From: an uncultured Bacteroidota bacterium
GTDB taxonomy: Bacteria > Bacteroidota > Bacteroidia > Bacteroidales > F082
Assembly: GCA_903891085.1 (NCBI GenBank)
Contig: CAITDJ010000104.1
Span: 79,148-143,147 of the forward strand
Length of the DNA: 64,000 bases
Direction: 5' to 3'
Shown: one piece after another, positions 34,145 through 42,099 of the stretch
Numbering within the stretch: position 1 is the stretch's first letter
Layout of the letters: every line of letters starts with the position of its first letter
Made by a program: the position numbers and the translations under genes
Notes under the pieces: model-generated
What the model was told of the DNA's origin: nothing
The model's database searches: none
What the model saw: the letters and a program-made list of their open reading frames with translations, nothing else

Positions 34145-35173
34145 ATGAAAATATTAGTTACAGGTGGTACCGGCTTTATTGGATCACATACAGTTGTTGA
34201 GTTGCAACAACAAGGTTATGAAGTGGTTATCGTTGATAATCTTTCGAACTCTCAGGCTGGTGTTATCGACGCGATAACCTCAATTACCGGAATTAAGCCC
34301 CATTTTGAACAATTTGATTTGATTGATCGTGAACGAACTGCCCAATTTTTCAGGAAGCACAACGATTTAAAGGGAGTAATACATTTCGCTGCTTTTAAGG
34401 CTGTTGGGGAGTCAGTTGAGAAACCATTGCTTTATTATAGAAACAATTTGGTTTCGTTGATGAATATCCTCGAGAGTATGATCGAAAATGGTATTCCAAA
34501 CCTGGTTTTTTCATCTTCCTGCACTGTTTATGGGCAGCCTGACGAATTGCCTGTTTCGGAACAAGCACCCATCAAGAAAGCAGAATCTCCATACGGAAAT
34601 ACCAAACAGATTTCGGAGGAGGTTATAAGTGACACTGTCAAAGCCTCAAAATTAAACGCGATTGCGTTGAGATATTTTAATCCGATCGGGGCGCATGAAT
34701 CTGCAAAGATTGGAGAATTGCCATTGGGTGTTCCCAATAACCTGGTTCCATTTATTACACAAACTGCAATCGGTTTGCGTGCGCAGCTGAGTGTTTTTGG
34801 TGATGATTATAACACCCATGATGGTACTGCAGTGCGCGATTATATTCATGTTGTCGATCTTGCAAAGGCGCATGTGGTGGCTGTGAAAAGAATGATTGAG
34901 GCCAAAATGAAGCTGTCATTCGAAATTTTCAATCTGGGAACAGGCACCGGATTATCAGTGTTGGATGTAATAAAGTCATTTGAACGTGTTTCAGGTGAGA
35001 AACTGAATTACAAGATCGTCGGACGACGTGCTGGTGACGTTGAGCAGGTCTGGGCTGATCCAACCTACTCGAATGACGAATTAGGTTGGAAAGCATTGAA
35101 AACAGTAGATGAAATGACGGCGTCGGCCTGGAAATGGGAAAAAGAATTTCGCAAAAGAAAAGAAAGCCACTGA
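34145..35173 (+). CDS. galE: UDP-glucose 4-epimerase
   Basis: A 342-residue SDR enzyme interconverting UDP-glucose and UDP-galactose. NAD site VTGGTGFIGSHTVVEL, then HFAAFKAVGESVEKPL, FSSSCTVYG with catalytic Ser, SPYGNTKQISEE with the Tyr-x3-Lys pair, and LRYFNPIGAHESAKIGE (a GalE hallmark). Has its own probable promoter. It supplies UDP-sugars to the surrounding polysaccharide genes. It is followed 15 bp later by the left repeat of the GxxExxY cassette. Confidence 0.93.
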   Translation: MKILVTGGTGFIGSHTVVELQQQGYEVVIVDNLSNSQAGVIDAITSITGIKPHFEQFDLIDRERTAQFFRKHNDLKGVIHFAAFKAVGESVEKPLLYYRNNLVSLMNILESMIENGIPNLVFSSSCTVYGQPDELPVSEQAPIKKAESPYGNTKQISEEVISDTVKASKLNAIALRYFNPIGAHESAKIGELPLGVPNNLVPFITQTAIGLRAQLSVFGDDYNTHDGTAVRDYIHVVDLAKAHVVAVKRMIEAKMKLSFEIFNLGTGTGLSVLDVIKSFERVSGEKLNYKIVGRRAGDVEQVWADPTYSNDELGWKALKTVDEMTASAWKWEKEFRKRKESH

Positions 35174-35188
35174 TTTTATTAATTATAT

Positions 35189-35205
35189 GCCACAGATTCA
35201 CAGAT
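35189..35205 (+). repeat. Left 17-bp inverted repeat of the GxxExxY cassette
   Basis: GCCACAGATTCACAGAT. It is the exact reverse complement of 35605-35621 and ends 6 bp before the GxxExxY ATG, so it overlaps the place where a ribosome-binding region would be. Confidence 0.9.
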
Positions 35206-35211
35206 ATTTAT

Positions 35212-35598
35212 ATGGATTATGCTGATGATATTTATCCTTTGCAAAATGAAACATATCAAATAATTGGAATTTGTATGGAAGTTCATAGAGTTTTGGGACG
35301 GGGTTTTTTGGAGGTGGTTTATAAAGATGCATTAGAAATAGAGTTTCAAAATAACAATATTCTTTACGAAAGGGAGAAAAAATACGAGGTAGAATATAAA
35401 GGACATCGATTAAATCGTTCATATTTTGCTGATTTTGTGGTCTTTGATAAAATTCTACTAGAAGTTAAAGCCCAAAGTGGAATTGTTGGGGAACATTATA
35501 AGTGGGTAACCAATTATCTGGCTGTTACTAAATTACCAATAGGATTACTTATTAACTTTGGGGAGAAATCGTTAATGAGCAAAAGAATAATTTTGTAA
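35212..35598 (+). CDS. GxxExxY family protein
   Basis: A 128-residue protein of the GxxExxY family, widespread in Bacteroidota and other phyla and of unknown function; the fold is thought to resemble PD-(D/E)XK nucleases. The naming motif is present as VLGRGFLEVVYKDALEIEF, followed by ADFVVFDKILLEVKAQSG, where Asp and the E-V-K triad fit a nuclease-like site, and LLINFGEKSLMSKRIIL at the end. I start it at the ATG at 35212; a longer frame upstream would run through the inverted repeat and the end of galE. It lies between two perfect 17-bp inverted repeats with only 6 bp to spare on each side. Confidence 0.9.
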   Translation: MDYADDIYPLQNETYQIIGICMEVHRVLGRGFLEVVYKDALEIEFQNNNILYEREKKYEVEYKGHRLNRSYFADFVVFDKILLEVKAQSGIVGEHYKWVTNYLAVTKLPIGLLINFGEKSLMSKRIIL

Positions 35599-35604
35599 TT
35601 TTAA

Positions 35605-35621
35605 ATCTGTGAATCTGTGGC
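35605..35621 (+). repeat. Right 17-bp inverted repeat of the GxxExxY cassette
   Basis: ATCTGTGAATCTGTGGC, perfect inverted match to 35189-35205. It begins 6 bp after the TAA stop. ATTAATTA is found at 35178-35185 and again at 35641-35648, but at unequal distances from the repeats, so it is not a clean target-site duplication. Confidence 0.9.
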
Positions 35622-35656
35622 TTTAATTTGCTTAATCATAATTAATTAATCTGAAA

Positions 35657-36709
35657 ATGAAAAAGATCCTCATTACCGGTGGAGCCGGTTTCATTGGTTC
35701 GCATGTGGTGCGACTCTTTGTGAATAAGTACCCGAAGTATCAGATTTACAATCTCGATGCACTTACTTATGCCGGTAATCTGTTTAATCTTAAAGATGTT
35801 GAAAATAGTCCAAACTATCATTTCATCAAAGCAGACATTGTGGATGGTGAGAAAATGATGCAATTGTTTGGTCAATATGAATTTGACAGTGTCATCCACC
35901 TGGCTGCTGAGTCGCATGTCGACAGGTCCATCACCAATCCGATGGAATTTATCATGACCAATATCGTTGGCACGGTCAACTTGTTGAATGCAGCGAATCA
36001 CCATTGGAAAAGTGACTTTGAAGGGAAGCGCTTTTATCATATTTCAACCGACGAAGTGTATGGTTCTTTGGGAGCAACGGGATTTTTCACTGAATCGACT
36101 TCCTACGATCCGCATAGCCCATATTCCGCATCAAAAGCCAGCAGTGACCACTTGGTGAGGGCCTATCATGATACATATCGTTTGCCGATGGTAATTTCGA
36201 ATTGCTCGAACAACTACGGCCCAAATCAATTCCCTGAAAAGCTTATACCATTGTTTATCAATAATATACGCAATAACAAACCACTCCCGGTTTATGGAAA
36301 AGGTGAAAACATCCGCGATTGGCTGTATGTTGTTGATCATGCCAGGGCAATTGATGTTATTTTTCATAAAGGAAGCGATGGACAAACTTATAATATTGGT
36401 GGACACAACGAATGGACCAACATCGATCTGATTAAGCTGATGTGTAAAGTAATGGATGAAAAACTGATCAGGGCTGAAGGAACTTCCGAAAAACTCATTT
36501 CCTACGTGAAAGACCGTGCCGGACACGATTTGCGTTATGCCATTGATTCAACAAAGTTACAACGCGAACTGGGATGGATTCCTTCCCTGCAATTTGAAGA
36601 AGGAATCCGTTTGACTATCGATTGGTATCTCAATAATCAGGTATGGCTCGATGAGGTTACTTCGGGTAATTATCTGAAATATTACGAGAAACAGTACGAA
36701 GAAAGATAG
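35657..36709 (+). CDS. rfbB: dTDP-glucose 4,6-dehydratase
   Basis: A 350-residue SDR enzyme giving dTDP-4-keto-6-deoxyglucose. NAD site ITGGAGFIGSHVVRL, HLAAESHVDRSI, ISTDEVYGSLG (catalytic Thr-Asp-Glu), SPYSASKASSDHLVRAY (Tyr-x3-Lys), NCSNNYGPNQFPEKLIPL and IYGKGENIRDWLYVVDHA. The usual partners rfbA, rfbC and rfbD are not adjacent or anywhere in the window. It follows the GxxExxY cassette by 35 bp and would be read from the galE promoter or further upstream. Confidence 0.93.
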   Translation: MKKILITGGAGFIGSHVVRLFVNKYPKYQIYNLDALTYAGNLFNLKDVENSPNYHFIKADIVDGEKMMQLFGQYEFDSVIHLAAESHVDRSITNPMEFIMTNIVGTVNLLNAANHHWKSDFEGKRFYHISTDEVYGSLGATGFFTESTSYDPHSPYSASKASSDHLVRAYHDTYRLPMVISNCSNNYGPNQFPEKLIPLFINNIRNNKPLPVYGKGENIRDWLYVVDHARAIDVIFHKGSDGQTYNIGGHNEWTNIDLIKLMCKVMDEKLIRAEGTSEKLISYVKDRAGHDLRYAIDSTKLQRELGWIPSLQFEEGIRLTIDWYLNNQVWLDEVTSGNYLKYYEKQYEER

Positions 36710-36728
36710 ATTACATTAGTGTTCGAAA

Positions 36729-36745
36729 CAGCAGATTATCTGCTG
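36729..36745. promoter_or_regulatory. 17-bp palindrome upstream of the first GT-C gene
   Basis: CAGCAGATTATCTGCTG, arms of 8 bp around a central T, about 56 bp before the expected start of transcription from the TAATTTTG box. With a 1-nt loop it is unlikely to be an RNA hairpin, so an operator is more likely. Confidence 0.4.
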
Positions 36746-36778
36746 AGGTAATTAACAATTAAAATTCCATTTTTTGTT

Positions 36779-36786
36779 TAATTTTG
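36779..36786 (+). promoter_or_regulatory. -7 box (TAATTTTG) for the first GT-C gene
   Basis: TAATTTTG fits TAnnTTTG and lies 21 bp before the ATG at 36808. No TTG at -33. Confidence 0.45.
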
Positions 36787-36807
36787 GCATGAAGTAATTT
36801 CTACTAA

Positions 36808-38244
36808 ATGATAAAGGTTAATATGGGTTTTGTGCGAAGTTGTGCCAGATGGTATAATGCCAAAGACTTTTATCCAAATATCGGTATTCTAATCATTATC
36901 CTGACAGTTGCTATCTATTCTAATGATATTAGGTATTGGCAGCGTAATGATAGGATAATTGCCGGTGATATTTTGCACTATTACGCTTACCTTCCCGCAA
37001 CTTTTATTTATCACGACTTGGAACTGAAGTTTGTTTCACAAAATCCGAGTGATTATCTAACAAAATTCTGGCCTTTTCGATCTCCTATCAAGAAGAACAC
37101 CATCATGACAACGATGGGAATGTCGGTGCTATACGCGCCTGCTTTCTTAACAACAAGGGCGATCATGTGGGTTATCGGGGATGAATCGGATGGATTTAGT
37201 CCGCCCTACAATCTTGGCTTGGTTATAGGCAGTATCATTTACCTTATGATTTCTCTTGTATTGTTAAAAAAAGTGTTGTTAAGGTATTTTTCTCCTGTAG
37301 CAACTACAATAAGTCTTATCATGGTAGCCTTGGGGACTAATTTGGGGCATTATTCAACCCATGAACCCACGATGAGTCATTTATATGGATTTTTCCTTTT
37401 TTCGGTATTTCTGTATCTGGTAGTGAGGTGGCATGAGAACCCGACCTTAAAATACTCAATATTCATTGGATTAGTGAGTGGAATGATTGCATTGGTAAGA
37501 CCTTCAAATATACTTATTGGATTTATTTTCGTTTTTTGGAATATATCGGGAATTGTAACCCTTAAACAAAAAGTGCTGTTATTTAGTAAGAATTATGCTT
37601 ATTTGCTTGTCATAATCCTGTTTGCAGTTTTAATTTGGGTTCCTCAGATGCTTTATTGGAAGCATATAGCCGGATCTTATTTGTTCTATAGTTATGGAGA
37701 AGAATCGAAATTCTTTTTCAACAATCCACAGATATTTAATAATTTATTCAGCTATCGTAAAGGTTGGCTGGTTTATACCCCCATCATGATCACTGCTTTT
37801 TTAGGCATGATTATTTTATGGAAGAAAAAACCTGGGCTTGTTGTTCCAATGGTCATTTTCAGTGTAGTAAACATTTATGTGATTTCTTCATGGTGGTCGT
37901 GGTGGTATGGTGGTGGCTTTGGATTACGCGCGTATGTTGAATCATATGCGATTTATTCCCTTGGTTTTGCGGCATTTGTGCAATGGATAGTTGGGCTTAG
38001 ATACTACTTTATAAAGATACCTCTTTATATAATTATCGCACTTTTTATTGCTTTAAATCTATTTCAAACGCGTCAGTATTACTTTGGCAGCATTCATTTT
38101 GTAGGTATGACAAAAGAGGCTTACTGGCATCAGTTTTTGAAGTTGAAACCTTATGGTGAATATTATTATCTTCTCACCATACCCGATATGCAAAAAGCCC
38201 GGCAAGGAATATATGTGTTCGAACCTACACCCAGGAATGATTAA
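36808..38244 (+). CDS. Polytopic membrane protein, GT-C-type glycosyltransferase-like (copy 1)
   Basis: A 478-residue protein with about ten membrane helices. It is clearly paralogous to the next two genes: shared motifs are D-x3-Y-x-YLPA-FIY (GDILHYYAYLPATFIYHD), PYNLGLVIGS, RWHENPTLKYSIFIG followed by RPSNI, FSYRKGWLVYTPIM and RMTKEYY-like GMTKEAYW. An acidic residue in the first periplasmic loop (Asp before the YLPA motif) is the placement expected of the GT-C catalytic base. It lacks the C-terminal beta domain of the other two. Likely uses a polyprenyl-phosphate sugar to decorate a glycan or protein; no specific family name is claimed. Confidence 0.65.
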   Translation: MIKVNMGFVRSCARWYNAKDFYPNIGILIIILTVAIYSNDIRYWQRNDRIIAGDILHYYAYLPATFIYHDLELKFVSQNPSDYLTKFWPFRSPIKKNTIMTTMGMSVLYAPAFLTTRAIMWVIGDESDGFSPPYNLGLVIGSIIYLMISLVLLKKVLLRYFSPVATTISLIMVALGTNLGHYSTHEPTMSHLYGFFLFSVFLYLVVRWHENPTLKYSIFIGLVSGMIALVRPSNILIGFIFVFWNISGIVTLKQKVLLFSKNYAYLLVIILFAVLIWVPQMLYWKHIAGSYLFYSYGEESKFFFNNPQIFNNLFSYRKGWLVYTPIMITAFLGMIILWKKKPGLVVPMVIFSVVNIYVISSWWSWWYGGGFGLRAYVESYAIYSLGFAAFVQWIVGLRYYFIKIPLYIIIALFIALNLFQTRQYYFGSIHFVGMTKEAYWHQFLKLKPYGEYYYLLTIPDMQKARQGIYVFEPTPRND

Positions 38245-38283
38245 TAGGCATAGTGAATTGGTTTGTGTTAAATCAAATGATTC

Positions 38284-38309
38284 GAATTTCAGTGACTTGA
38301 CTGAAATTC
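38284..38309. promoter_or_regulatory. Perfect 9-bp inverted repeat just upstream of the copy 2 promoter
   Basis: Arms GAATTTCAG (38284-38292) and CTGAAATTC (38301-38309) with an 8-bp spacer, ending one base before the TATATTTG box. It is placed where a repressor or activator would touch the -33 region. No T-run follows, so it is not a good terminator. Confidence 0.45.
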
Positions 38310-38310
38310 C

Positions 38311-38318
38311 TATATTTG
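38311..38318 (+). promoter_or_regulatory. -7 box (TATATTTG) for GT-C copy 2
   Basis: TATATTTG fits TAnnTTTG, 17 bp before the ATG at 38336. Confidence 0.5.
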
Positions 38319-38335
38319 TGAAAGAATAACAGATC

Positions 38336-40204
38336 ATGACATTTTCCGGATTATTTACATCAAAAAATTCTGTTTCAGGCATCATTGCTTTACTTTTGAT
38401 TGTTGTTTTAGGGTTGATTAAGTTTTCCTTTCTTCAAAACAATATACTCAGCTACGATTATTTTGGATTATATCTTTACTTACCTGCATCATTTATCTAT
38501 CACGATCCAGCTGTCAGTGATTTATCCTGGCTGGAGAAGATAAATGAAATTTATCATAATACACCAATGTTTTACCAACTGCAAGCGGTTGGTGAATACC
38601 ATTTGATTCGTTTTTTTTGTGGTATGGCCATGCTGTTGTCGCCATTCTTTTTCTTAGGACATATGGCAGCGATTCTTGGAGGTTATCCGGTTGATGGATT
38701 CTCTGCTCCATACCAATTAGCAATGACTTTCGCTGCTTTCTTTTATGTTATCATAGGAATTGTATATGCAAGGAAAATATTGCTTCATTTTTTTACGGAT
38801 AAAGTGACAAGCTGGACGCTGATAGCACTCTATTTTGGCACTAACTTATTTTTCTGGACAACCTTCGATGCCGGGGCACCACACACTATATTATTCGCCT
38901 TATATGCATTATTAATCTGGTATACGCTAAAATGGCACGAAAATCAAAAACTTAAATACGCCCTGTTTATTGGCATTACACTCGGCTTGATTATTGTTTC
39001 ACGTCCCAGTGAGATTATTTCAGTTTTCATTCCATTGTTCTGGAATATTTTTAGTCTCGATTCTTTCGTCAAAAAAGCAAAGTTGGTCTGGAAATTCAGA
39101 CTCCATTTTTTGTGGCTTGCGATGGCTACAGCCGTGATGGGGTTGCCCCAAATCTGGTACTATTATCATTATACTGGTAATTTGTATTTTTCGACTTATA
39201 CCGATCCTCAATCAGGTCTCGATTTCTCAAATCCGCGATTTCATTGGGTATTGTTTAGTTTTCGGAAAGGATGGTTCATTTATGCGCCTTTAATGGTGTT
39301 TTCATTGATTGGATTGCCTTTTATGATTAAGAAACAGCGTCAAATTGCTTTACCAGTGTTGAGTTATTTCATTATTAATTTATTGATCATTGCATCGTTT
39401 ACAAGTTTAGTCAGTTATGGTTGGCGGGCATTTATTCAATCCTACGCGATTATGATGCTGCCGTTGGGGTTTTTTATACAATATTTGACAAACAAGAAAT
39501 TGTTGATTAAGATACTATACTTTGTTGCGCTGACCTTTTTCATTTACCTATCTGTTTTGCAGTCGTGGCAGATAATGAATGGTATTATTGACAGTTCGAG
39601 GATGACGAAAGAGTATTATTTCAGGATATTTGGCCGTACACGCATTTCTGTGGAGGATAAAAAACTACTTCTGATTAATCCTTATCTTGATGATGAAACC
39701 GGAAACAAGATCATCGATAGTGCCCGCTATACCAAATCCACACTACAATTTTATGATTTTAACACACAAATCCCCGGATTGGAAAGGTTTCAACTTGTAG
39801 ATGGTCAGGATTCGTTGGATAAGTGTTTCGTTCTCGGGAAACTGAATCCATATTCTCCCGGAGTTAAAATTCCATATTGTGAGATCACTGACAGTGAGTA
39901 TTTCTGGGCCAGAATATCTTTTTCATTCCGCTCAGATTCAATCATTCAACCATCCGATTTACTACTTATTGCAACATTTACATATCAGGGGAAAAACGAG
40001 AAAAATAAAAATTCAGTATATAAATATCGCGCCTTTAAAGTGCCATTTAATGCTGAAAAAGTGAATACATGGCAGCATTTCAGTATCGATTATTTATCTC
40101 CAGAGGTTACTACACCGCAGGATCGGTTGGAGACTTATGTTTGGTATCGTGGTGCAAAAAAAGTTATGGTTGATGATTTTTTGGTTACCAAATTTGAACC
40201 ATAA
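38336..40204 (+). CDS. Polytopic membrane protein, GT-C-type glycosyltransferase-like (copy 2)
   Basis: A 622-residue paralogue of the preceding gene: YDYFGLYLYLPASFIYHD near residue 40, PYQLAMTFAAF, KWHENQKLKYALFIG then SRPSEI, FSFRKGWFIYAPLM and SRMTKEYYFRIFG. After the last helix (about residue 430) comes a ~190-residue soluble part ending in a beta-sandwich (YFWARISFSFRSDS to DYLSPEVTTPQDRLETYVW and MVDDFLVTKFEP), carbohydrate-binding-module-like in character. Expected to be a periplasmic-facing sugar transferase. Converges on copy 3, with only 37 bp between the stops. Confidence 0.65.
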   Translation: MTFSGLFTSKNSVSGIIALLLIVVLGLIKFSFLQNNILSYDYFGLYLYLPASFIYHDPAVSDLSWLEKINEIYHNTPMFYQLQAVGEYHLIRFFCGMAMLLSPFFFLGHMAAILGGYPVDGFSAPYQLAMTFAAFFYVIIGIVYARKILLHFFTDKVTSWTLIALYFGTNLFFWTTFDAGAPHTILFALYALLIWYTLKWHENQKLKYALFIGITLGLIIVSRPSEIISVFIPLFWNIFSLDSFVKKAKLVWKFRLHFLWLAMATAVMGLPQIWYYYHYTGNLYFSTYTDPQSGLDFSNPRFHWVLFSFRKGWFIYAPLMVFSLIGLPFMIKKQRQIALPVLSYFIINLLIIASFTSLVSYGWRAFIQSYAIMMLPLGFFIQYLTNKKLLIKILYFVALTFFIYLSVLQSWQIMNGIIDSSRMTKEYYFRIFGRTRISVEDKKLLLINPYLDDETGNKIIDSARYTKSTLQFYDFNTQIPGLERFQLVDGQDSLDKCFVLGKLNPYSPGVKIPYCEITDSEYFWARISFSFRSDSIIQPSDLLLIATFTYQGKNEKNKNSVYKYRAFKVPFNAEKVNTWQHFSIDYLSPEVTTPQDRLETYVWYRGAKKVMVDDFLVTKFEP

Positions 40205-40241
40205 TATTTCTTTCCGATCTTAATAAGGCTTTGTGTTTAAA

Positions 40242-42080
40242 TCAATTCTTTGGTTCATAGACTGTTATGCGTACGTTGTCAAGATAGACATCTGATTGGC
40301 CTTTCAGGTAGAAATTGGTCTGAAACCTGTCGTCAGGACGACGAACTTCCGGTGTTAAGTAATCCATCGTAACTTTGTTCCATTGACCAACTGTTAATTG
40401 GATTGAATCGAATGTTGTGATTCTCTCATAGTAAGGGTATTCATTGTGTTCAAAATTCATACCCAACAATAGTGGATTTTTATTTGCATTTGCTGAAATA
40501 TAAACGTCAGCTTCGACCCGTATAACAGTATATTCTTTGTTTGTAAGTAATGCATACGGGATCTCAAATTTTGGCGAGTAACAATTTTGCTGACTAAGTT
40601 TATAAACCTTCGTCAGGTTTGTTGAATCCTGTGTATTTTCAATTTGTTGGCCATTGTTTCCAAAATCCTGGAAATCGAGTTGCTTTAGGGTTAATTCAGC
40701 GTTGTTTTGTAATAACATTGTCGGATTGGCATTACGATCGATCAGCAACAACTTATTGATTCCGGCTGGGATTTTTGTTTTTAGAAATACCTCATTATAA
40801 AATTCTTTGGTCATGCGCGTTGGATGAATTATGCCATGAAGAAATTGCCACGATTGAAAAAGATTGAAAATCAATAAGATAATAAGTATAGATAAAAATC
40901 CGGCATTAATAATCATTCTCTTTTCCCCGAAGTAACTGATCAAACTTCCAAGAGGAAAAGCCAAAAAGACATACATTGGAATGACTGCCCGCTGGCTAAA
41001 ACAATCGGCATACCACCAGCACGACCAGCTGGCAATAACATAAAATGAAGGAATAAAAAACAGGAAAATGGCAGGAAAAAGATGTTTCCTTGAACGGAAA
41101 AGTTGGTAAAAACCAATCAGGGCCAACGCCATAACGGGTGTATAGATAAGCCAGCCTTTGCGGAAACTGAAAAGCACTTCTGTGATATAGGGGTGAAAAA
41201 ACTCCATGCCTTCGCCGGCATTACCTCCGTAGCTGTTGAAGAGGAATTTTCCTGTGATAATTTTCCAATAAATTAATTGAAAGGCACCAATAACAATCGT
41301 AATTCCAACCATATAAATTACCGATTTCCGTTGGCTGTATAAAAATGCCATTCTTTCTTTTATGTTGATGTGTTGCATGCCCCATAATAGAGGAATTATG
41401 ATGACCAGAATTTCAGTCGGCCTGCTGAGTGCACTTAAACCTATAACAACGCCCAAACTTATCGCATATCTTCTGTTCAATGTTTCATGCCACCGGATGG
41501 TAAGCCACAATACCATTGAAAAAAGAAAAAATAAATAATTATGCGACATAAGTCCCTGTCCATGGAAACTGGTATGGATCAGCGCATTGGTTCCGAAAAT
41601 AATGATTATCAATAGAATAGAGACAATTGCCGGCGTAAAATATCTTAGAAGCGATTTCCTGAAATAGATCAGGCCTGTAACTGTATAAATAAAACTTCCA
41701 AACAGCAATGACAATTGATAGGGAAGCGAAAAACCATCTGGTTCGTATGATGAAAATAGTGCGATGCAATGACCCAAGAAAAACCAGGGAGAATATAAAA
41801 CTGCCATACCCATCGGGTATTTCATCACCCAGTTTCCATTCGCCAAAGGCAAAGCCTGATAAAATGAACCGGTGCTGTGATATTTTTCGATGATTTGCTG
41901 AAAAACGTCGATGTCTTTCAACGCCAGGTCGTTGTAAATAAATGTTGCAGGCAGGTAAAGATAATAACCAAAAATATCCCATGACAATATTAAACGGGGA
42001 ATATCAGAGAAAACAATATAGGCCAGCAGAAAAACAATGAATGTCAAGGTGTAAAATGAACTGTCTTTATTCTTTAACAT
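40242..42080 (-). CDS. Polytopic membrane protein, GT-C-type glycosyltransferase-like (copy 3)
   Basis: A 612-residue paralogue with the same order of motifs: WDIFGYYLYLPATFIYND, PYQLSLLFGSF, RWHETLNRRYAISLG then SRPTEI, FSFRKGWLIYTPVM, ASWSCWWYADCFSQRA, TRMTKEFYNEVF, and a C-terminal beta domain with MDYLTPEVRRPDDRFQTNFY. It lies 19 bp downstream of a polyprenyl-phosphate-type GT2 on the same strand, which would make the lipid-linked sugar donor that GT-C enzymes use. Confidence 0.65.
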   Translation of the reverse strand: MLKNKDSSFYTLTFIVFLLAYIVFSDIPRLILSWDIFGYYLYLPATFIYNDLALKDIDVFQQIIEKYHSTGSFYQALPLANGNWVMKYPMGMAVLYSPWFFLGHCIALFSSYEPDGFSLPYQLSLLFGSFIYTVTGLIYFRKSLLRYFTPAIVSILLIIIIFGTNALIHTSFHGQGLMSHNYLFFLFSMVLWLTIRWHETLNRRYAISLGVVIGLSALSRPTEILVIIIPLLWGMQHINIKERMAFLYSQRKSVIYMVGITIVIGAFQLIYWKIITGKFLFNSYGGNAGEGMEFFHPYITEVLFSFRKGWLIYTPVMALALIGFYQLFRSRKHLFPAIFLFFIPSFYVIASWSCWWYADCFSQRAVIPMYVFLAFPLGSLISYFGEKRMIINAGFLSILIILLIFNLFQSWQFLHGIIHPTRMTKEFYNEVFLKTKIPAGINKLLLIDRNANPTMLLQNNAELTLKQLDFQDFGNNGQQIENTQDSTNLTKVYKLSQQNCYSPKFEIPYALLTNKEYTVIRVEADVYISANANKNPLLLGMNFEHNEYPYYERITTFDSIQLTVGQWNKVTMDYLTPEVRRPDDRFQTNFYLKGQSDVYLDNVRITVYEPKN

Positions 42081-42099
42081 TCTTTCAAAGAATTGTTGA

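Noticed and set aside
35134..35211. N-terminal extension of the GxxExxY protein
   Set aside because: It overlaps the galE 3' end and the 17-bp repeat; family members start near the MDYADDIYP-type sequence.
35178..35648. ATTAATTA on both sides of the GxxExxY cassette as a target-site duplication
   Set aside because: The copies lie 3 bp from the left repeat but 19 bp from the right repeat, and the sequence is common in AT-rich DNA.
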